Source: Schistocerca nitens (lineage: Eukaryota; Arthropoda; Insecta; Orthoptera; Acrididae). Taken from it: a stretch of 64,000 nt of DNA. Made by a program: the position numbers and the translations under genes. Shown here piece after piece: positions 44,411-56,673 of this stretch (its first letter is position 1; every line of letters starts with the position of its first letter). The notes beneath the pieces were generated by a model. It searched no databases. It saw nothing but the letters and a program-made list of their open reading frames with translations, and had not been told where the DNA came from. The DNA is taken from contig NC_064622.1 in the NCBI RefSeq assembly GCF_023898315.1, positions 276,387,503 to 276,451,502 on the forward strand, given 5' to 3'.

Positions 44411-45500
44411 CAGGGCTACTATAAAAGATTCATTCATTTTTAAAGCTTTATATTTTCCAAACTATTACATGCACAAATATGATTTATGCTTGAATAGAAC
44501 TGTAAAGTCATCCAGTTTGCCTTTTGCACTTTACAAATTTTCTATGAGTGCTGTTAACAAGATACCTCCAAGCGGTAGTGAAGCTCGTTCCATGCCTTAT
44601 GTAGCAACATCCTGCCATAGGTCATCGCAGCAGCATTCATGCGCTCCTCGGCAGATTCAGCATGCATGACAGAGGGGTAACGTAAGCACGGTCTGTGACA
44701 CCACACAGAAAACATTACCCTGTGGTGAATCTTGTTCATGGGCCACAATTTCATAAGAATTTTCAGTGGCTCGCGCTGTCACTCAGTGGCGATTAACCTT
44801 GCCAAAAAGAAAAAACAAAATGAAAGGTTACTTCGTCGCTGAAAATCAGCTTTCAGGTGAAATGTTCTTCCTCAACTGCTTCCTGTATTGTGATGCAGAA
44901 CTAAAGATACCGGTCATAATCTTCCGGTTTTAATTCTTGCACGCGGGCCGGAGTGGCCCAGCGGTTCTAGGTGCTACAATCTGGAACCGCGTGACCGCTA
45001 CGGTCGCAGGTTCGAATCCTGCCTCGGGCATGGATGTGTGTGATGTCCTTAGGTTAGTTAGGTTTAAGTAATTCTAAGTTCTAGGGGACTTATGACCTCA
45101 GAAGTTGTCCCATAGTGCTCAGAGCCATTTGAACAATTTTTTGAATTCTTGCACGAGCTGCAGAAGGAACGACTTAAAAAGTAACTGCCGTTCCAAAATC
45201 TTCCACATAGTTTGCTGCGGTATTCGGAGCTCGTGTCTTGTGCGGACCGTTAATTTATTTCTTTTTACTTTTATTTATTTACTTTTTTGACTTCGTATGA
45301 AACTTACCCTCACGCTCTCCACGGTTGCTTGTGAAACACTTGGTCGACCGGTATTTTTCTGTTAGAGACAAAGAGCGTCCCTAAATTCTCGATACAGCGC
45401 ATAATGCTCGGTTTATTTGGCAGTTCTCTTCCATAATTCTTTCTGGAAGCACGCTTCACTGTTGCAACAATAAAACAATAAACATCTCAGCATATACCAG
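44411..45500 (-). mobile_element. decayed Tc1/mariner element (SDEATF / WNELDYR group)
   Basis: The TIR-like end cagggctactataaaagatt follows TA. Minus-strand remnants from the C-terminus: KAWNELHYRLEV, RYPSVMHAESAEERMNAA; then PEDYDRYL and EEEHFT and KLIFSDEVTFH near 44820-44900; and GRPSVSQATVESVR near 45330. The other TIR was not found. It has many stops, and a SINE is inserted at 44944. Confidence 0.78.
44944..45143 (+). mobile_element. SINE family A
   Basis: TSD aattcttgcacg at 44932-44943 and 45144-45155. Confidence 0.95.
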
Positions 45501-46136
45501 CAAACAAAAACTGTTCTTGTTATTCATCATTTGGGTTTTCAGCTCCTTGTGTTTCCCGTGTTTGCAGCTAAAATTGTGGGATTTGAGGTCCGCCAGTTAT
45601 GCAAAACACCGTTTTTTCTCTGTACCCAAACATGTTTCAGCACCACTGTGCCGTCATCAGTGGGTTTCCGTTTTATTTAACCTGTAATGTGAACATTTTT
45701 ACTAAAGGATTACAAAATTATGTGGATATTTAGTTCAAACAATAGTTAGTTTCTTTTTGCTAAAACCTTTACACTTGGTGTGCATGATTTTTCAGGAGCA
45801 CTTGTGTGTTATTTATTACAGGTATTTTGTCATCTGCAACCAAACGATATTGATGAGAAAGTTCGTTGTGAGTTAACCTATCAACTAAACGATATTTCGC
45901 GCCTATATTCGTTTTTCATGTGGCAAGCCCTTTTATTCTCAGCATAATGGTGAGGTGTCGTGATGTACAAGAAAATATAACAAGTATTTTCACAAATAAG
46001 GTCGTAAAAGCACTTTGAACTTCACCAAAACACAGTGTAATTGAGGTTGTTGTGTGTCCCAGCCCATTCAGTGTTCATTTGTTCACCAGATAGTTCGGCG
46101 CAAATATGAATTTTGTTTACATTTTTTCTTTGTGTC

Positions 46137-46138
<2 letters not shown>

Positions 46139-46181
<43 letters not shown>
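46139..46181. repeat. (TG)n microsatellite
   Basis: About 21 tg units in the PLE 3' region. It produces spurious Cys-Val ORFs on both strands. Confidence 0.97.
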
Positions 46182-46187
<6 letters not shown>

Positions 46188-46549
46188 TACGCTTCTTAGC
46201 TGTTTGTGTTGTCTTTTTACATGGTGTCCTTTTGTGTGCAAATGATGAGTCTTTGCAGAGTGTAGTGTGTCCATTTTTTCGTGTGTGTGTGTGGTATCTG
46301 TGTGTGTGGGTAGACTATCTGTGTTTTCTTTTTTGTAAAGTTCCTTTAATGTGTTAAATAGTGTGACCTTGCAGAGCGTAGTGTATTCATTTATGACCTG
46401 TTTTCCTTCTGCTATTGCCTTCTGTATGTGGAATTTTTCCTCAATAGTCAGTTTGATGAATAGGCTGTGGCTGGATTTTAGTATTCTTAAGTCTGTTTCT
46501 GTTGTGGTTGGGTGGTGATTGTGGGCTACAAGGTGGCCAGCAAATGTGC

Positions 46550-48000
46550 TATGGGAGCTGTTGCTTTTTAAAGCCCTGAGATGTTCTGAATATCTGGTTT
46601 TTAAGTTTCTTCATATTTGTCCTATGTACACTGACTGGCAAGTGTTGCATGTGAGTTCATATATTCCTGATTTGTTAAATTTATCCGTGGGTGTTTCTTG
46701 TGTTTTGATCTTCTTCTGTGTTTTTTTCTCTGTCCTGTATCCTATTTGGTGTCCCTGTTTCTTTAATATGTTGCATATTCTGTGAACAGTCTTGTTATTG
46801 TAGGTGAGTATGTGCCATTTCGTTTTGTGTGTGTGTTGTTGCTCTGTTGTGTCTTGTGTGTTGTCATTGTTTGTGTTTTGTGTTGTTCTGTGTTGGGTGA
46901 GGATCTGTATGTGTGCAGTATGTTCATTTTTGTACTGTTTACATATTTTTGATTTAACTTGTCTACCATATGGGTATCATACCATTTTCTACTGCTATTT
47001 GTTTTATTGTATTTAGTTCTTCTGTGTAGTTCTGTTTGTTCATGGGTGTTCTGTTTAATCTATGGAGCATTAATCTGAAGTTTCTTGCTTATGTGTCCGT
47101 GGGTTGTTAGATAGGTTGTGAATGGTGGTGCTTGTGGTTGTCGGTTTCCTGAATATTGTGAAGTTGTGAGTGATGTTTGTTTTATGTATGGTGAGATTTA
47201 GAAAATGTAGTATGTTGTTAGTTTCTGTTTCAAATGTGAAGTTAATTTTTTTGGGTGTAAGTTGTTTATTTCATTCTGTAACTATTCTGTGTGTAGGTGG
47301 TTCATCAATCAGGCATATTATGTTATCGACGTAACGGTACCAGTATATAACTTTGTATTTTTTTGGTTTTATTATGTGTCTGAAGATCATGTTCTCCAGG
47401 TTGTTCATAAATATGTTAGCTAGAAGGCCACTAACTGGTGACCCCATTGGCAATCCCTCATGTTGACAATAAAATTCTTCGTTGAACACAAAATAATTTT
47501 GTGATGTTATGGTCTTGAGTGTGGTTTTTATTTTACCGATGTGTGTATCTGTTGTGTTTCCTCGTTCTTTTAATCTTTGTGTGATGATGTTGATTGTTTC
47601 ATTTATGGAATACAAGTGTACATTGATGTGACGTCATATGATATGAATTCCTTTGAGTTTTCCAGGTTCCTGTTATCAAAAGTGTTCAATTTTTTTAGTA
47701 GCGTGTGTGTGTCTGTTGGGCTAGGTGGTAGACTGGAGCATTTCGGAAGTTAATGACGGGTCTGAATGGGATATTATCCTTGTGAACCTTTGGTAAGGAA
47801 TTAAGGGTGGGTGCTTTTGGATTTTTCTGCATCCTCTTTACCTGGCCTTTTGAGAATGTATTTTTGATGTTTTTCAGTGTCTGTCGAATGTTTTTCTGGT
47901 ACCTTGCTGTTGGGTCACTGGTCAGCTTTGTGATGTCTTTGAGAAAATCTAGTTGGTTCAAAAGGCTCTGAGCACTATGGGACTTAACTTCTGAGGTCAT
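46550..48000 (-). pseudogene. PLE protein: reverse transcriptase plus GIY-YIG endonuclease, broken
   Basis: RT blocks from 48000 down: LPKVHKDNIPFRPVINFRNA, then EGLPMGSPVSGLLANIFMN, and the catalytic motif as WYRYVDNIICL, where YVDD is expected (second Asp to Asn). After an in-frame stop at 47271 it continues as KINFTFETET and FRKPTTTSTTIHNLS. The GIY-YIG domain is SGIYELTCNTCQSVYIGQ near 46690-46620, then YSEHLRALK. Frameshifts and stops separate the parts. Confidence 0.88.
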
Positions 48001-48149
48001 CAGTCCCCTAGAACTTAGAACTACTTAAACCTAACTAATCTAAGGACATCACACACATCCATGCCCGAGGCAGGATTCGAACCTGCGACCGTAGCGGCCA
48101 CATGGTTCCAGACTGTAGCGCCTAGAACCTCCTGTCCACCCCGGCCGGC
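47954..48149 (-). mobile_element. SINE family A in PLE B
   Basis: TSD gaaaatctagt at 47943-47953 and 48150-48160, directly beside the PLE RT frame. Confidence 0.95.
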
Positions 48150-48589
48150 GAAAATCTAGTGTTTTCTCTATGTATTCTTTTTCATCTATAATTACTGTTC
48201 TTGTTTTTTCGCCATTTTGTAAGGCACTGTACTCGTAACGCTAAAAGGTTGGCGAAATTCCTTCTTAGTGATTTAACGGTTCTACTCATGCATAAATCAC
48301 ATATACACATGTAATACACTGATGGAGAAAATGACACCAGCAAAAAATAAATTAAATTTCGGGTATGCATTAGTCTAGGTAACATATTTAAATGCTTACC
48401 AGTGCAAGACCACAGGCTAATGTAACCGCGAGATAAGTGATTGCAAATGTGAAATGCTGGTACATTATTAACCGCTATAACGGCTGGAATGTTGAATCTA
48501 AGGCTGCACCGTGTTGTACAGGTACCAGCAGTCTCTTTGCGGGATGAAAATCCTTGCCTGTCGCATCTTGTCGGTCAATACAGGGACGC

Positions 48590-49165
48590 TTATTTCCGAT
48601 TGTGTAGGACGCTGGAGTTGTCACCCAATGTTGTCCCATATGCGCTCGATTGCAGACATATTTGGTTATCGAGCAGGCATGGCAAAATGTCGGCATTCTG
48701 TAGAGCACGTTGGATCACAACAGCGCTATGTGGGCGAGCGGTAACCTGCTGGAAATCTCCCCCTGGAACGCTATTCTTAAATTGCAGCACACCAGGTCGA
48801 ATCAGCAGACTGACGTTCAAATCTGCGGTCAGGGTACATGGGATAAGCACGAGAGTGTTGCTGTTGTTATACGAAATTGCACTCCATACCATAAGAATAG
48901 GTGCAGAGCCTGTGTGCCTAGCACGCAGATAGGTTGGGTGCAGGTCCTCTACTGTTCTCCTTCTAACCGACACGCAGCCATCACTGGCACCGAGGCAGAA
49001 CCAGCTTTCATCAGAAAACCCAACAGGCAGCCACGCTGCCCTCCAATGAGCTCTCGCTTGGCACAAGCAAACGGCGGTGTGTGGCGACAGCGGAATACGC
49101 GCTGCAGGGCGCCTGGATCGGAGCTGTCCTTCAAGTAGTCCATTTGTATCCTTTCGTTGTGCCAC
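48590..49165 (-). pseudogene. Tc1-like family B transposase, degraded
   Basis: The minus-strand frame reads LRSRRPAARIPLSPHTA, VGFSDESWFCLGASDG, LMVWSAISYN and GGDFQQVTARPHSAV, where QQDNARPH is expected (DN to VT), so the second catalytic Asp is gone. The SPDLNPIEH block is frameshifted near 48640. Confidence 0.85.
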
Positions 49166-49507
49166 TGTGGTGCCACCTGCTGCTCAAATAGCTGCTGTAG
49201 GTGCATTAGTATGGGCCAGAATTATATGCCGAGCACGATGCTCTTCCCTCTAGATAGATCCTGCAACCGTCCGGAGCCCGGTCTTTTGCGAACGTCCATT
49301 CTCGTGAGCACCACTGTCAGCAGTTACGCACAGTGGCTACATTCCTCCAAGTCTTTCTTCGTCGTGTTAAATGCATTTTTGACTAACATAACTCACTGCA
49401 TCGAGTCACAAAGACAACTAATGCAAACGACAGTTACAGCACGGTTTTTAAAGCAAGCCTGGTTTGCATCCTCTTAATGGTGCTACTAGCGCCACTCTTA
49501 TACTGTG

Positions 49508-51363
49508 AGGTGCCGGGGTGAAGAAGAGTTTGTACCTCTTTAATTCTGGCGAATTTTGCATGAGAATTGGACATGCACTCGACCCCCTCCGTACCTACCA
49601 CCTAATTATGTGCACAACAGTAATGAAAGGATTTGATGGTGGACCTGCTAGTCGGTAAAATAAGGACTGCACACTCACAACAATTTAATAAAAATCATTA
49701 TCTACTCAGTAAAAAATGGTTCAAATGGCTCTGAGCACTATGGGACTCAACTGCTGTGGTCATCAGTCCCCTAGAACTTAGAACTACTTAAACCTAACTA
49801 ACCTAAGGACATCACACACATCCATGCCCGAGGCAGGATTCGAACCTGCGACCGTAGCAGTCGCACGGTTCCGGACTGCGCGCCTAGAACCGCGAGACCA
49901 CCGCGGCCGGCTACTCAGTAAAGAAAAAGTGAATTTTATCGTAATAAACGTCAGGAAATGGGATTCTACATCTATCTATGAAATGATATGCGGATTAAAT
50001 ATTACAATGTGATTTATTATAAATCAGAACACAAAGGTATCCGATTGTCAATACAAACTGTGGGCTAAAGGTTAGGTCATACTGAACTATTATGAGAGTA
50101 GGAGTTGGCTCGAGAACAAGGGACTCCTACTCTCTGTGACGCAATAGATTGATGATAATGACTGGAGGTCCTAATGAACCAAATAACCCCCTACTATTTG
50201 CAGTATCGCGATTAGTAGTGAGAGCTCAAATGGGATCACATGGAGAAACAAGCAAGGTGGACTTGTATCAACGTGAGCGCGCGTGCTGCTGAATACTTCA
50301 GTATAAAACTGAGAGGTCCTACAATGCCGGAGCCGCAAAATACTTTAGCAGTCCTGAAACCTGCAGCAGGTCGTCGGTAGGAAGCGTTCTGATGATGCAG
50401 GCGCTGACTTCTGCTGTGCAGCAACTCTGTTTCAACCCCTGGCTTCGAAGGCTGTCCTAGAATTCTAAGTTCTGTCGAAAAAGTGCGACTAAGTCGCAAG
50501 ACCGTCCGACTCCGCCGAAGATGAGATCCCGAATGCCCTGCGCCCGCTCTACGCAAGAGCGAAGCCAACGTTATTCAACTCCCCACTACTCTCGAAAAAC
50601 CGTGAATCAGCATTCATTGGTGATTCCAAAATTCCCTCACACTATCTAAGAACATCATTCGCGCCAATAGCGACCGTTGTTTTCAATTTCGAGCACACTT
50701 TAAGACGTCAACTGGCCTCGGTTTAAGTTGACCAATCAGGCCTCTGCTATTTAGCTCGGAACACTGAACTTGCCGTTTGTCCGGTTACAAAAACAACAAA
50801 CCCAGACCACCGGCCATCTGTCGCCAGACAGTCGCGCCCAGCAGGGCACAGTCCATAAGTATTCTCAGAATTGTGAGGACAATGCAGTCAGTCGGCGCCA
50901 GCAGTCATCGCTCCAGACGCGCCGGAACGGTAAACACACAAACTGCGGCGACACTCAGACGTCTCGCATGTCGTTTCGCCCTGGACACAAATAGGCGAAA
51001 CTCGGCCGAGGTCAGTTGTCCCGTCAGGCGCTCAAGCCCATTGGTGTATGACCCTCTCAGTATTAGCGGAAGTGCAGCCCCCCCCCCCCCCCCTCACACA
51101 CACACTGGAAACGCTGTGTGCCGCGTCCTCCGATGCAACAGGCCATCCAGGGAAGTAACAGAGGAAACTAAACGAAGCAAGACAACATACAGTTCTCAAC
51201 ACGCATAGCAATCATGTGAAAAGTACTTTGAGCTCTCAGTACATATACCCACATTAGAATAACCTTATTCGGCCTGTTACCACTGTGCAATGACATAAAT
51301 CATTAATAAAACTGATGAAAATGAGAGGCGACATGAAAAAGAGAGCGTGGAACCTCTCAGTGC
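49508..51363. mobile_element. unclassified insertion inside the Tc1 family B element
   Basis: Inferred only from the interruption of the transposon. The segment starts tgtgaggtgccgg and ends cctctcag, but no LTR pair, TIR or TSD could be confirmed. It has a C16 tract at 51078-51093, GC-rich stretches at 50770-51200 without convincing ORFs, and a SINE at 49714. Confidence 0.5.
49714..49910 (-). mobile_element. SINE family A
   Basis: TSD ctactcagtaaa at 49702-49713 and 49911-49922. Confidence 0.95.
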
Positions 51364-51477
51364 GACTAGGGAGAAATCTGAATAGACATCATCTTTTAGA
51401 TGTAGAGACAAGCCTACCGAGTTTCGTTTGTCCCTCACAACTCATTATTGGTATTGGGATTTTTTTCCATCGGTGTA

Positions 51478-52522
51478 CAAAAATTATTTTGAGGAAGTGT
51501 GAAGTTATTGCTATTGAACACAGGTTCATATATATTCTTAATCGTTAGGTATTTTCTGTTTTAACGGTTTGAATTCAGGTTGATGAAGAAATATGAGTGC
51601 CTGAAGCCTGTAATTATATTTAGGATCTTGTTTTTTCTACCTTTGGTCGCGGATGAATATTTCCATTTTCTCTAAGATGCCTGTTTTACAACTCTTCTCT
51701 CAAGTATGCAGTACTTTTGAGATCATTGTCCATTATTGAAATAGTGTTCCGGTTTCATTTCGGTGCTTTGTAGTAGGTGATTATTAGCTTTATCAAGTCT
51801 GAAACAGTCAAACTGTTCCTTGAACCGAATTTTAACATCACTGCCCGTATGGCCAATACACGATTTGCTGGAAAGACCGCATCTCACTTTATAAATTCCT
51901 GGTTTGCTCAGTTTCTCAGGTAGTCGTGAGACTGATGGCTCTGAGCGAGCACTATGGGACTTAACACCTGAGGTCATCACTCCCCTAGACTTAGAACTAC
52001 TTAAACCTAAGGACAACACATACATCCATGCCCGAGTCAGTATTCGAACCTGCGACCGTAGCGGTCACGCGGTTCCAGACTGAAGCGCCTAGAACCGCTC
52101 GGACACTCCGGCCGGCCGTGAGATTGATAGTGGTGGCAAAAGTGATTCTAATGTCTGTATTCGTAAACAGCTTAACTATTTTCTCTAAATTTAATTTTAT
52201 CCATATTTCGCAGCTTCAAACGTGACTGTATTCAGTACACTGGAGGTATGAATTAAAAAACGCCTTCAGTATTTGTCTTAATAGTTGCTTTATTTTTTCT
52301 CTTGAACGAGCTGAAATGCATATTGCACATAATCCAAGAACAGCGTTTTTAACATTTTAGCACCAGCAAACATTCTTTTCTCCATCGTTTTCGTACATGT
52401 CACTTCATTCAAGAGCCACATTTGCATACACATGTTTGTAAATTCATACCTCGATTGTATTTTCTCTGAAATGATCCCTGAACAAGGTGTAATTATACGC
52501 TTACGTTTTCGTATGTTGCAGG
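51478..52522 (-). mobile_element. Penelope-like element remnant, copy C2
   Basis: It matches copy C1 at 43085-44410. The minus-strand frame 52025-51723 reads KLSKPGIYKVRCGLSSKSCIGHTGSDVKI, a GIY-YIG domain with YIG as CIG. A SINE interrupts the frame at 51937 and a solo LTR sits at 52523. It lacks the transposon present in C1 at aattata (here 52491-52497). Confidence 0.8.
51937..52116 (-). mobile_element. SINE family A in PLE C2
   Basis: TSD cgtgaga(c/t)tgat at 51925-51936 and 52117-52128. The copy has small internal deletions. Confidence 0.92.
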
Positions 52523-53010
52523 TGTAGTGTTGGCAGAAGAGCCAACACCGTGTTGCTAGAGGAGGCCGAAATGCACGCGTTTAATTACACGCAGACTGGC
52601 GTGAGGTCTGGAACAATTAAAGGAGTTGAGTCTAATAAGAAAAGAACGTAGTTCTTGGAATACTTAACTTTAATCCATATTTGGTGTACAGCGCTCTTGA
52701 CGGTACATGTTTTATAATCTCAATATTAATTGAATACGGCGCCTTGCTAGGTCGTAGCAAATGACGTAGCTGAAGGCTATGCTAACTATCGTCTCGGCAA
52801 ATGAGAGCGTGATTGTCAGTGAACCATTCCTAGCAACGTCGGCTGTACAACTGGGGCGAGTGCTAGGAAGTGTGTCTAGACCTGCCGTGTGGCGGCGCTC
52901 GGTCTGCAATCACTGACAGTGGCGACACGCGGGTCCGACGTATACTAATGGACCGCGGCCGATGTAAAGGCTACCACCTAGCAAGTGTGGTGTCTGGCGG
53001 TGACACCACA
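52523..53010 (-). mobile_element. solo LTR, family L (488 bp)
   Basis: Inverse of the 38935-39420 family: it begins tgtagtgttggcagaag and ends ggcggtgacaccaca. The 5-bp TSD gcagg lies at 52518-52522 and 53011-53015. Its 3' (left) third differs from the other copy, so they belong to subfamilies. Confidence 0.92.
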
Positions 53011-53015
53011 GCAGG

Positions 53016-53825
53016 TGTTGGCCTTGTCAGTTTGTTTGCTTTTGTTTTGTGTTATACGTCGTGAACGTGAAACTATTTCGTATTCACGGTAACCACTGTT
53101 ACCTACAATGGATTTGATTGTCTTCATTTCTGTCACATAGTCTGCAGCACTGCGTACTTTAAATTAAGAGTAGTAATTATCAGTTAAGGCGCCTAACATT
53201 GAATGTGGAAAATTCGAAACAGGTAACGATGTATTTTCTGTGAAGCAAACAAAGTGCCAGTCGTGGCAAGTTACTGCTGTGTAACCTTGTGGGAATGTGA
53301 CTCCTGCTTTCCTGAGCACGACTCCAGTATATGGATTAGGACGGTATCTCGGCCGGCTCTTTGCCGCGTTTCCAGCGGTCGATGGCAGCCCACCCGCTGT
53401 ATGTGCAGCGCACGCCGGGAATAGACTTCCGCCAGATGAGCGGCGGCGCATGGACCCCAATTAGTGAATCAGCGCTGGAAATTTCCAGCTGGCTTGCCCT
53501 CCAGAGCAGCACAGATATGACGTAATCCAGTGCCTGGCAATTAATAACTCGGTCATCACTTGTTCAAGGCCGGCTCGGCGCACTGACGCCCTACAGTCTG
53601 CGCTGTCGTCTTCTAAAAGCGTCGACCGCTTCAAGCGGCAACTCCATCCACTAGCTGATTATGTAACTTTCCACGCTGCAGCGGCGAGACAAGCGCATCG
53701 TCTCGAAGAGGGTAAATAAGGAGCATGGATCTGACAGTACGCAAGACTGATAGTGATACGAAATCGGCAGCCAAACTATACTCTGCAAGTCATTGTGAAG
53801 ACAGAGGACGCTCTATACCGTGTTA
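53016..53825. other. unassigned stretch, GC-rich 53330-53720
   Basis: The GC-rich part has a minus-strand frame of 98 codons (53460-53164) without a recognised motif. It is the least repeat-like part of the window by eye. It could be low-copy or regulatory DNA; nothing proves it. Confidence 0.4.
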
Positions 53826-53827
53826 TA

Positions 53828-55081
53828 TGAGAGGGTCATTCAGTAATTAAAGAGACAAATTGATCTGGAGGAAAAAATCGTTTATTTTTACAAAACAACA
53901 CTTTTCCTACTTTTCAAAATAATCCTCTTGAACATTTATGCACTTGTTCCAAAGAGCTGCAAGCTGTTTTATTCCGGCTGCAAAGAACTCTTTATCTTGA
54001 TGTTTGAACCAATTTCCCACAAACTTTTTCACTCCTCGTTGTCATGGAACCTCATCCCACGTAATGCCACCTTCAGTGCACCAAACAAATGGAAATCACT
54101 ATGTGCAAAGTCAGGACTGTAAGGGAGATGGGGCAGTACTTTTCAACCCATTCTGTCGATGGTTTCACCTGTTAGTTAAGCAATATGAGGACGTGCGTTG
54201 TCTTGCTGGAGAATCACACCTGACCCACGACGTCTCTCTCTCATGGCTGGCTTCACTTTGTTTAAAAGCACATCGGAGTAGTATTGGCTGTTCATTGTAC
54301 GCTGCTCTTCGAGATAATCACAAAAAACCGGACCTTTAGCATCCCAAAACACTGTCAACATGACTTTTCCTGCTCATGCTTGGGTTTTGAATTTTTCCTT
54401 GACAGGTGAGTTGGTGTGCTTCCACTCCATGCTTTGTCTTTTTCATTCTGGCTCATAACAGTGAATCCATGTTACATCACAAGTTAAAATTTTATTGAGG
54501 AAGTGCTCACCTTCTCTTTCATAACGTTCCTTTAGCTCCGTGCACACTCTCAACCTTGTTTCCTGGTGTAGCCGCGTCAACTGCTTTGGAACCCATCTTG
54601 CATATGTTTTGCGGTACTTCAGCTTGTTACAGATAATGTTATGAACTGTACCAGTACTAACTTGAACATTGCCACAGTCACACGACGGTCGGTACTAATA
54701 AAGTTATCAATTCGACTTTCAAGGGAGGTAGTTGAAACTGCACCTGGTCGGCTAGAACAGTGTTCGTCAGTCACTGAGTCGCAAGATTCATACAATCTTC
54801 ATCATAAACTTTAGACATTATAAAGTATACATTCACTGGTTTCTCTCCTTCAGCAAGTAAAAAACGAATACCACAACGTTGTTCAACTAATGTGGAAGTT
54901 CCAGTCGGACTCGCCATCTTGAAATGTATTTTTCAGATTATTAACAAAACAATGTTGATACATCAGCTGATCAGGGCTTATCCCAGTGATGCCAAGTTAA
55001 AGCCATGAAAGTACCAAACTTGCTCTATTAACAGTTTTTTCTCCACACCAATTTATCTCTCTAATTATTGAGTGACCCTCG
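53828..55081 (-). mobile_element. decayed mariner-like element
   Basis: The TIRs gagggtcattcagtaatta (left) and its inverse gagggtcactcaataatta (right) lie between TA at 53826-53827 and 55082-55083. Minus-strand remnants: FWDAKGPVFCDYLEE, GVILQQDNARPHIA, then LPYSPDFAHSDFHLFG (a worn HPPYSPDLAPSDFHLF) and LWNKCINVQEDYFEK. Several stops. A member of the DD34D/SETMAR-like mariner side. Confidence 0.88.
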
Positions 55082-55685
55082 TATTACTGCCTCTACGGAT
55101 CGCATGCGGTCGGTAGTGGCATAGGTTGAAAGGCGGCCGTTTTGAGAAAGGGCGCGTTTGATATATCGCGGAATTGTTCCACGATCGGCGCAAATCACTT
55201 GTTTGGCCACAATGACATGTCGCTTCTTTCTGTTAAAACGGGAGATCGTTGGAAATCGAGGACTTGCAGGCCTACAGTATCTGATCAAAAGTATCCAGAC
55301 ATTAACATGTCGTGTGTCCACTCTTCATCTTTATTACGGCTTGAGCTGTGCTGGGGACACTTTCAAGGAGGTGTCTGTGGAAGAATGGCAGCCTATACAA
55401 CCTCAAGAGAAGGCAGCGACATCCTAACCCATCCCCACTGGATTCAAGTCGGGAATCAGGAGAGGGTGGGTGGGGGGATGGGGGGAGTCCATTTCAGGAA
55501 TGTTATTGTCCACAAACCATTGCCTCACCCATGCTGCTTTATCATAGGGTCCACTGTAATGCTGATACAAACAGTCACTGTCTCCCAACTATTCCTCTGC
55601 TGCACGAAGTCTACAATGCTGTAAAATGTGTTCATGTCTTTTTGTCTTCGAACTCTTCCATTTGGTCCGTGTTTGCATAGAAAAG

Positions 55686-56367
55686 CAGTAATATCAGAAA
55701 ATTGAGTCCGCCGTGATGCAAAACACCTTGCTGTTCGTTTATTTCTTTATTCTCCCAAACTAGTTTTGGCAACAAATATCACCATCAGTGTTTTTTTTTT
55801 AATCTAAAACATGCAGAAAATAGCATGGTTATACAAACACAGTAGACGGTATTACATTTTTACTATTCGTTTTTTAATTATAGTTTTCTATGGACGCTTT
55901 TATACTACGTTATTTATTGTATGTTATAGCATGTTTTAGGCAATTATTGCCGCTGTCTGCGACAAATTTTCTGTGCGCTTTATTGTTTCTGTTGCCGTTT
56001 TTTACTTAACGAACATCATGTCATCTGCAGATATGTGAGCGGCTGTTAGTAAACAAAATACTAAAAGGCGAACTTGGTGTGTCAGCAATTTATACTTGGG
56101 GTTGTGGTAGTACCAGTTATTTGGTGACTACTGAGCTGTTACTTAGCTATTCGTGTACTCGCGTTCGTTGGATGGTATGTGGCTGCTTTTATACACAGAA
56201 AAACAAAACTTTCGCGCTCTGTTTCCGATCCACAAACATTACGCCATCTTGCCGTTCGTGTGTGTCGCGAAAGGTGTATCGCATGTGGCTAGAAAGGCTA
56301 TGAAAAACTGTAGCGCGAATTACGACGACTTCTGTTCATTATTTATGTCTCTGTGTGTGATGGGGAA
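55686..56367 (+). repeat. left inverted arm of PLE D (682 bp)
   Basis: It matches 57252-57875 in inverted orientation with high identity, including a 74-codon ORF (MSAIYTWGCGSTSYLV) present in both arms. A segment of about 60 bp near 55815-55872 is absent from the right arm. Confidence 0.95.
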
Positions 56368-56472
56368 ATGGTTCTTTTGCGTGTGTGTGCTTTCTGTTCA
56401 GTGTCGTTGATCAGTTCTCTCAGAGCGGTAAAGAGTGTGTTGTTACAAAGTGTTGTGTTTTCGTTTATTACA

Positions 56473-56673
56473 AAAAATGGTTCAAATGGCCCTGAGCACT
56501 ATGGGACTTAACTTCTGAGGTCATCAGTCCCCTAGAACTTAGAACTATTTAAACCTACCTAACCTAAGGACATCACACACATCCATGCCCGAGGCAGGAT
56601 TCGAACCTGCGACCGTAGCGGTCGCGCGGCTCCAGACTGTAGCGCCTAGAACCGCTCGGCCACTCCGGCCGGC
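56473..56673 (-). mobile_element. SINE family A in PLE D
   Basis: TSD tcgtttattaca at 56461-56472 and 56674-56685. Confidence 0.95.

Larger units (their letters stand above)
45560..48314 (-). mobile_element. Penelope-like element B with RT and GIY-YIG domains
   Basis: The 3' side (45560-46130) has gtgtttgcagctaaaat and ggtccgccagttatgcaaaacacc, as in the PLE at 55641. RT fragments lie at 47271-48000, the GIY-YIG endonuclease at about 46550-46690, and the N-terminal remnant SRTVKSLRRNFANLLALR up to 48314. A SINE sits at 47954-48149. PLEs encode an RT fused to a GIY-YIG nuclease and retrotranspose. This copy is broken. Confidence 0.88.
48317..51475 (-). mobile_element. Tc1-like family B element, split by a 1.86-kb insertion
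   Basis: The left end cactgatggagaaaatgaca follows TA (48315-48316). The right end ...gggatttttttccatcggtg precedes TA (51476-51477). The transposase part is 48317-49507 and the other end is 51364-51475. The two halves join in the order seen in the 24885-25137 relative (...gccactcttat / tgcgact...gaatagacatcatctttt). Confidence 0.8.

Noticed and set aside
46054-46357. ORFs with Cys-Val or Thr-His repeats
   Set aside because: Produced by the (TG)n microsatellite read in different frames.
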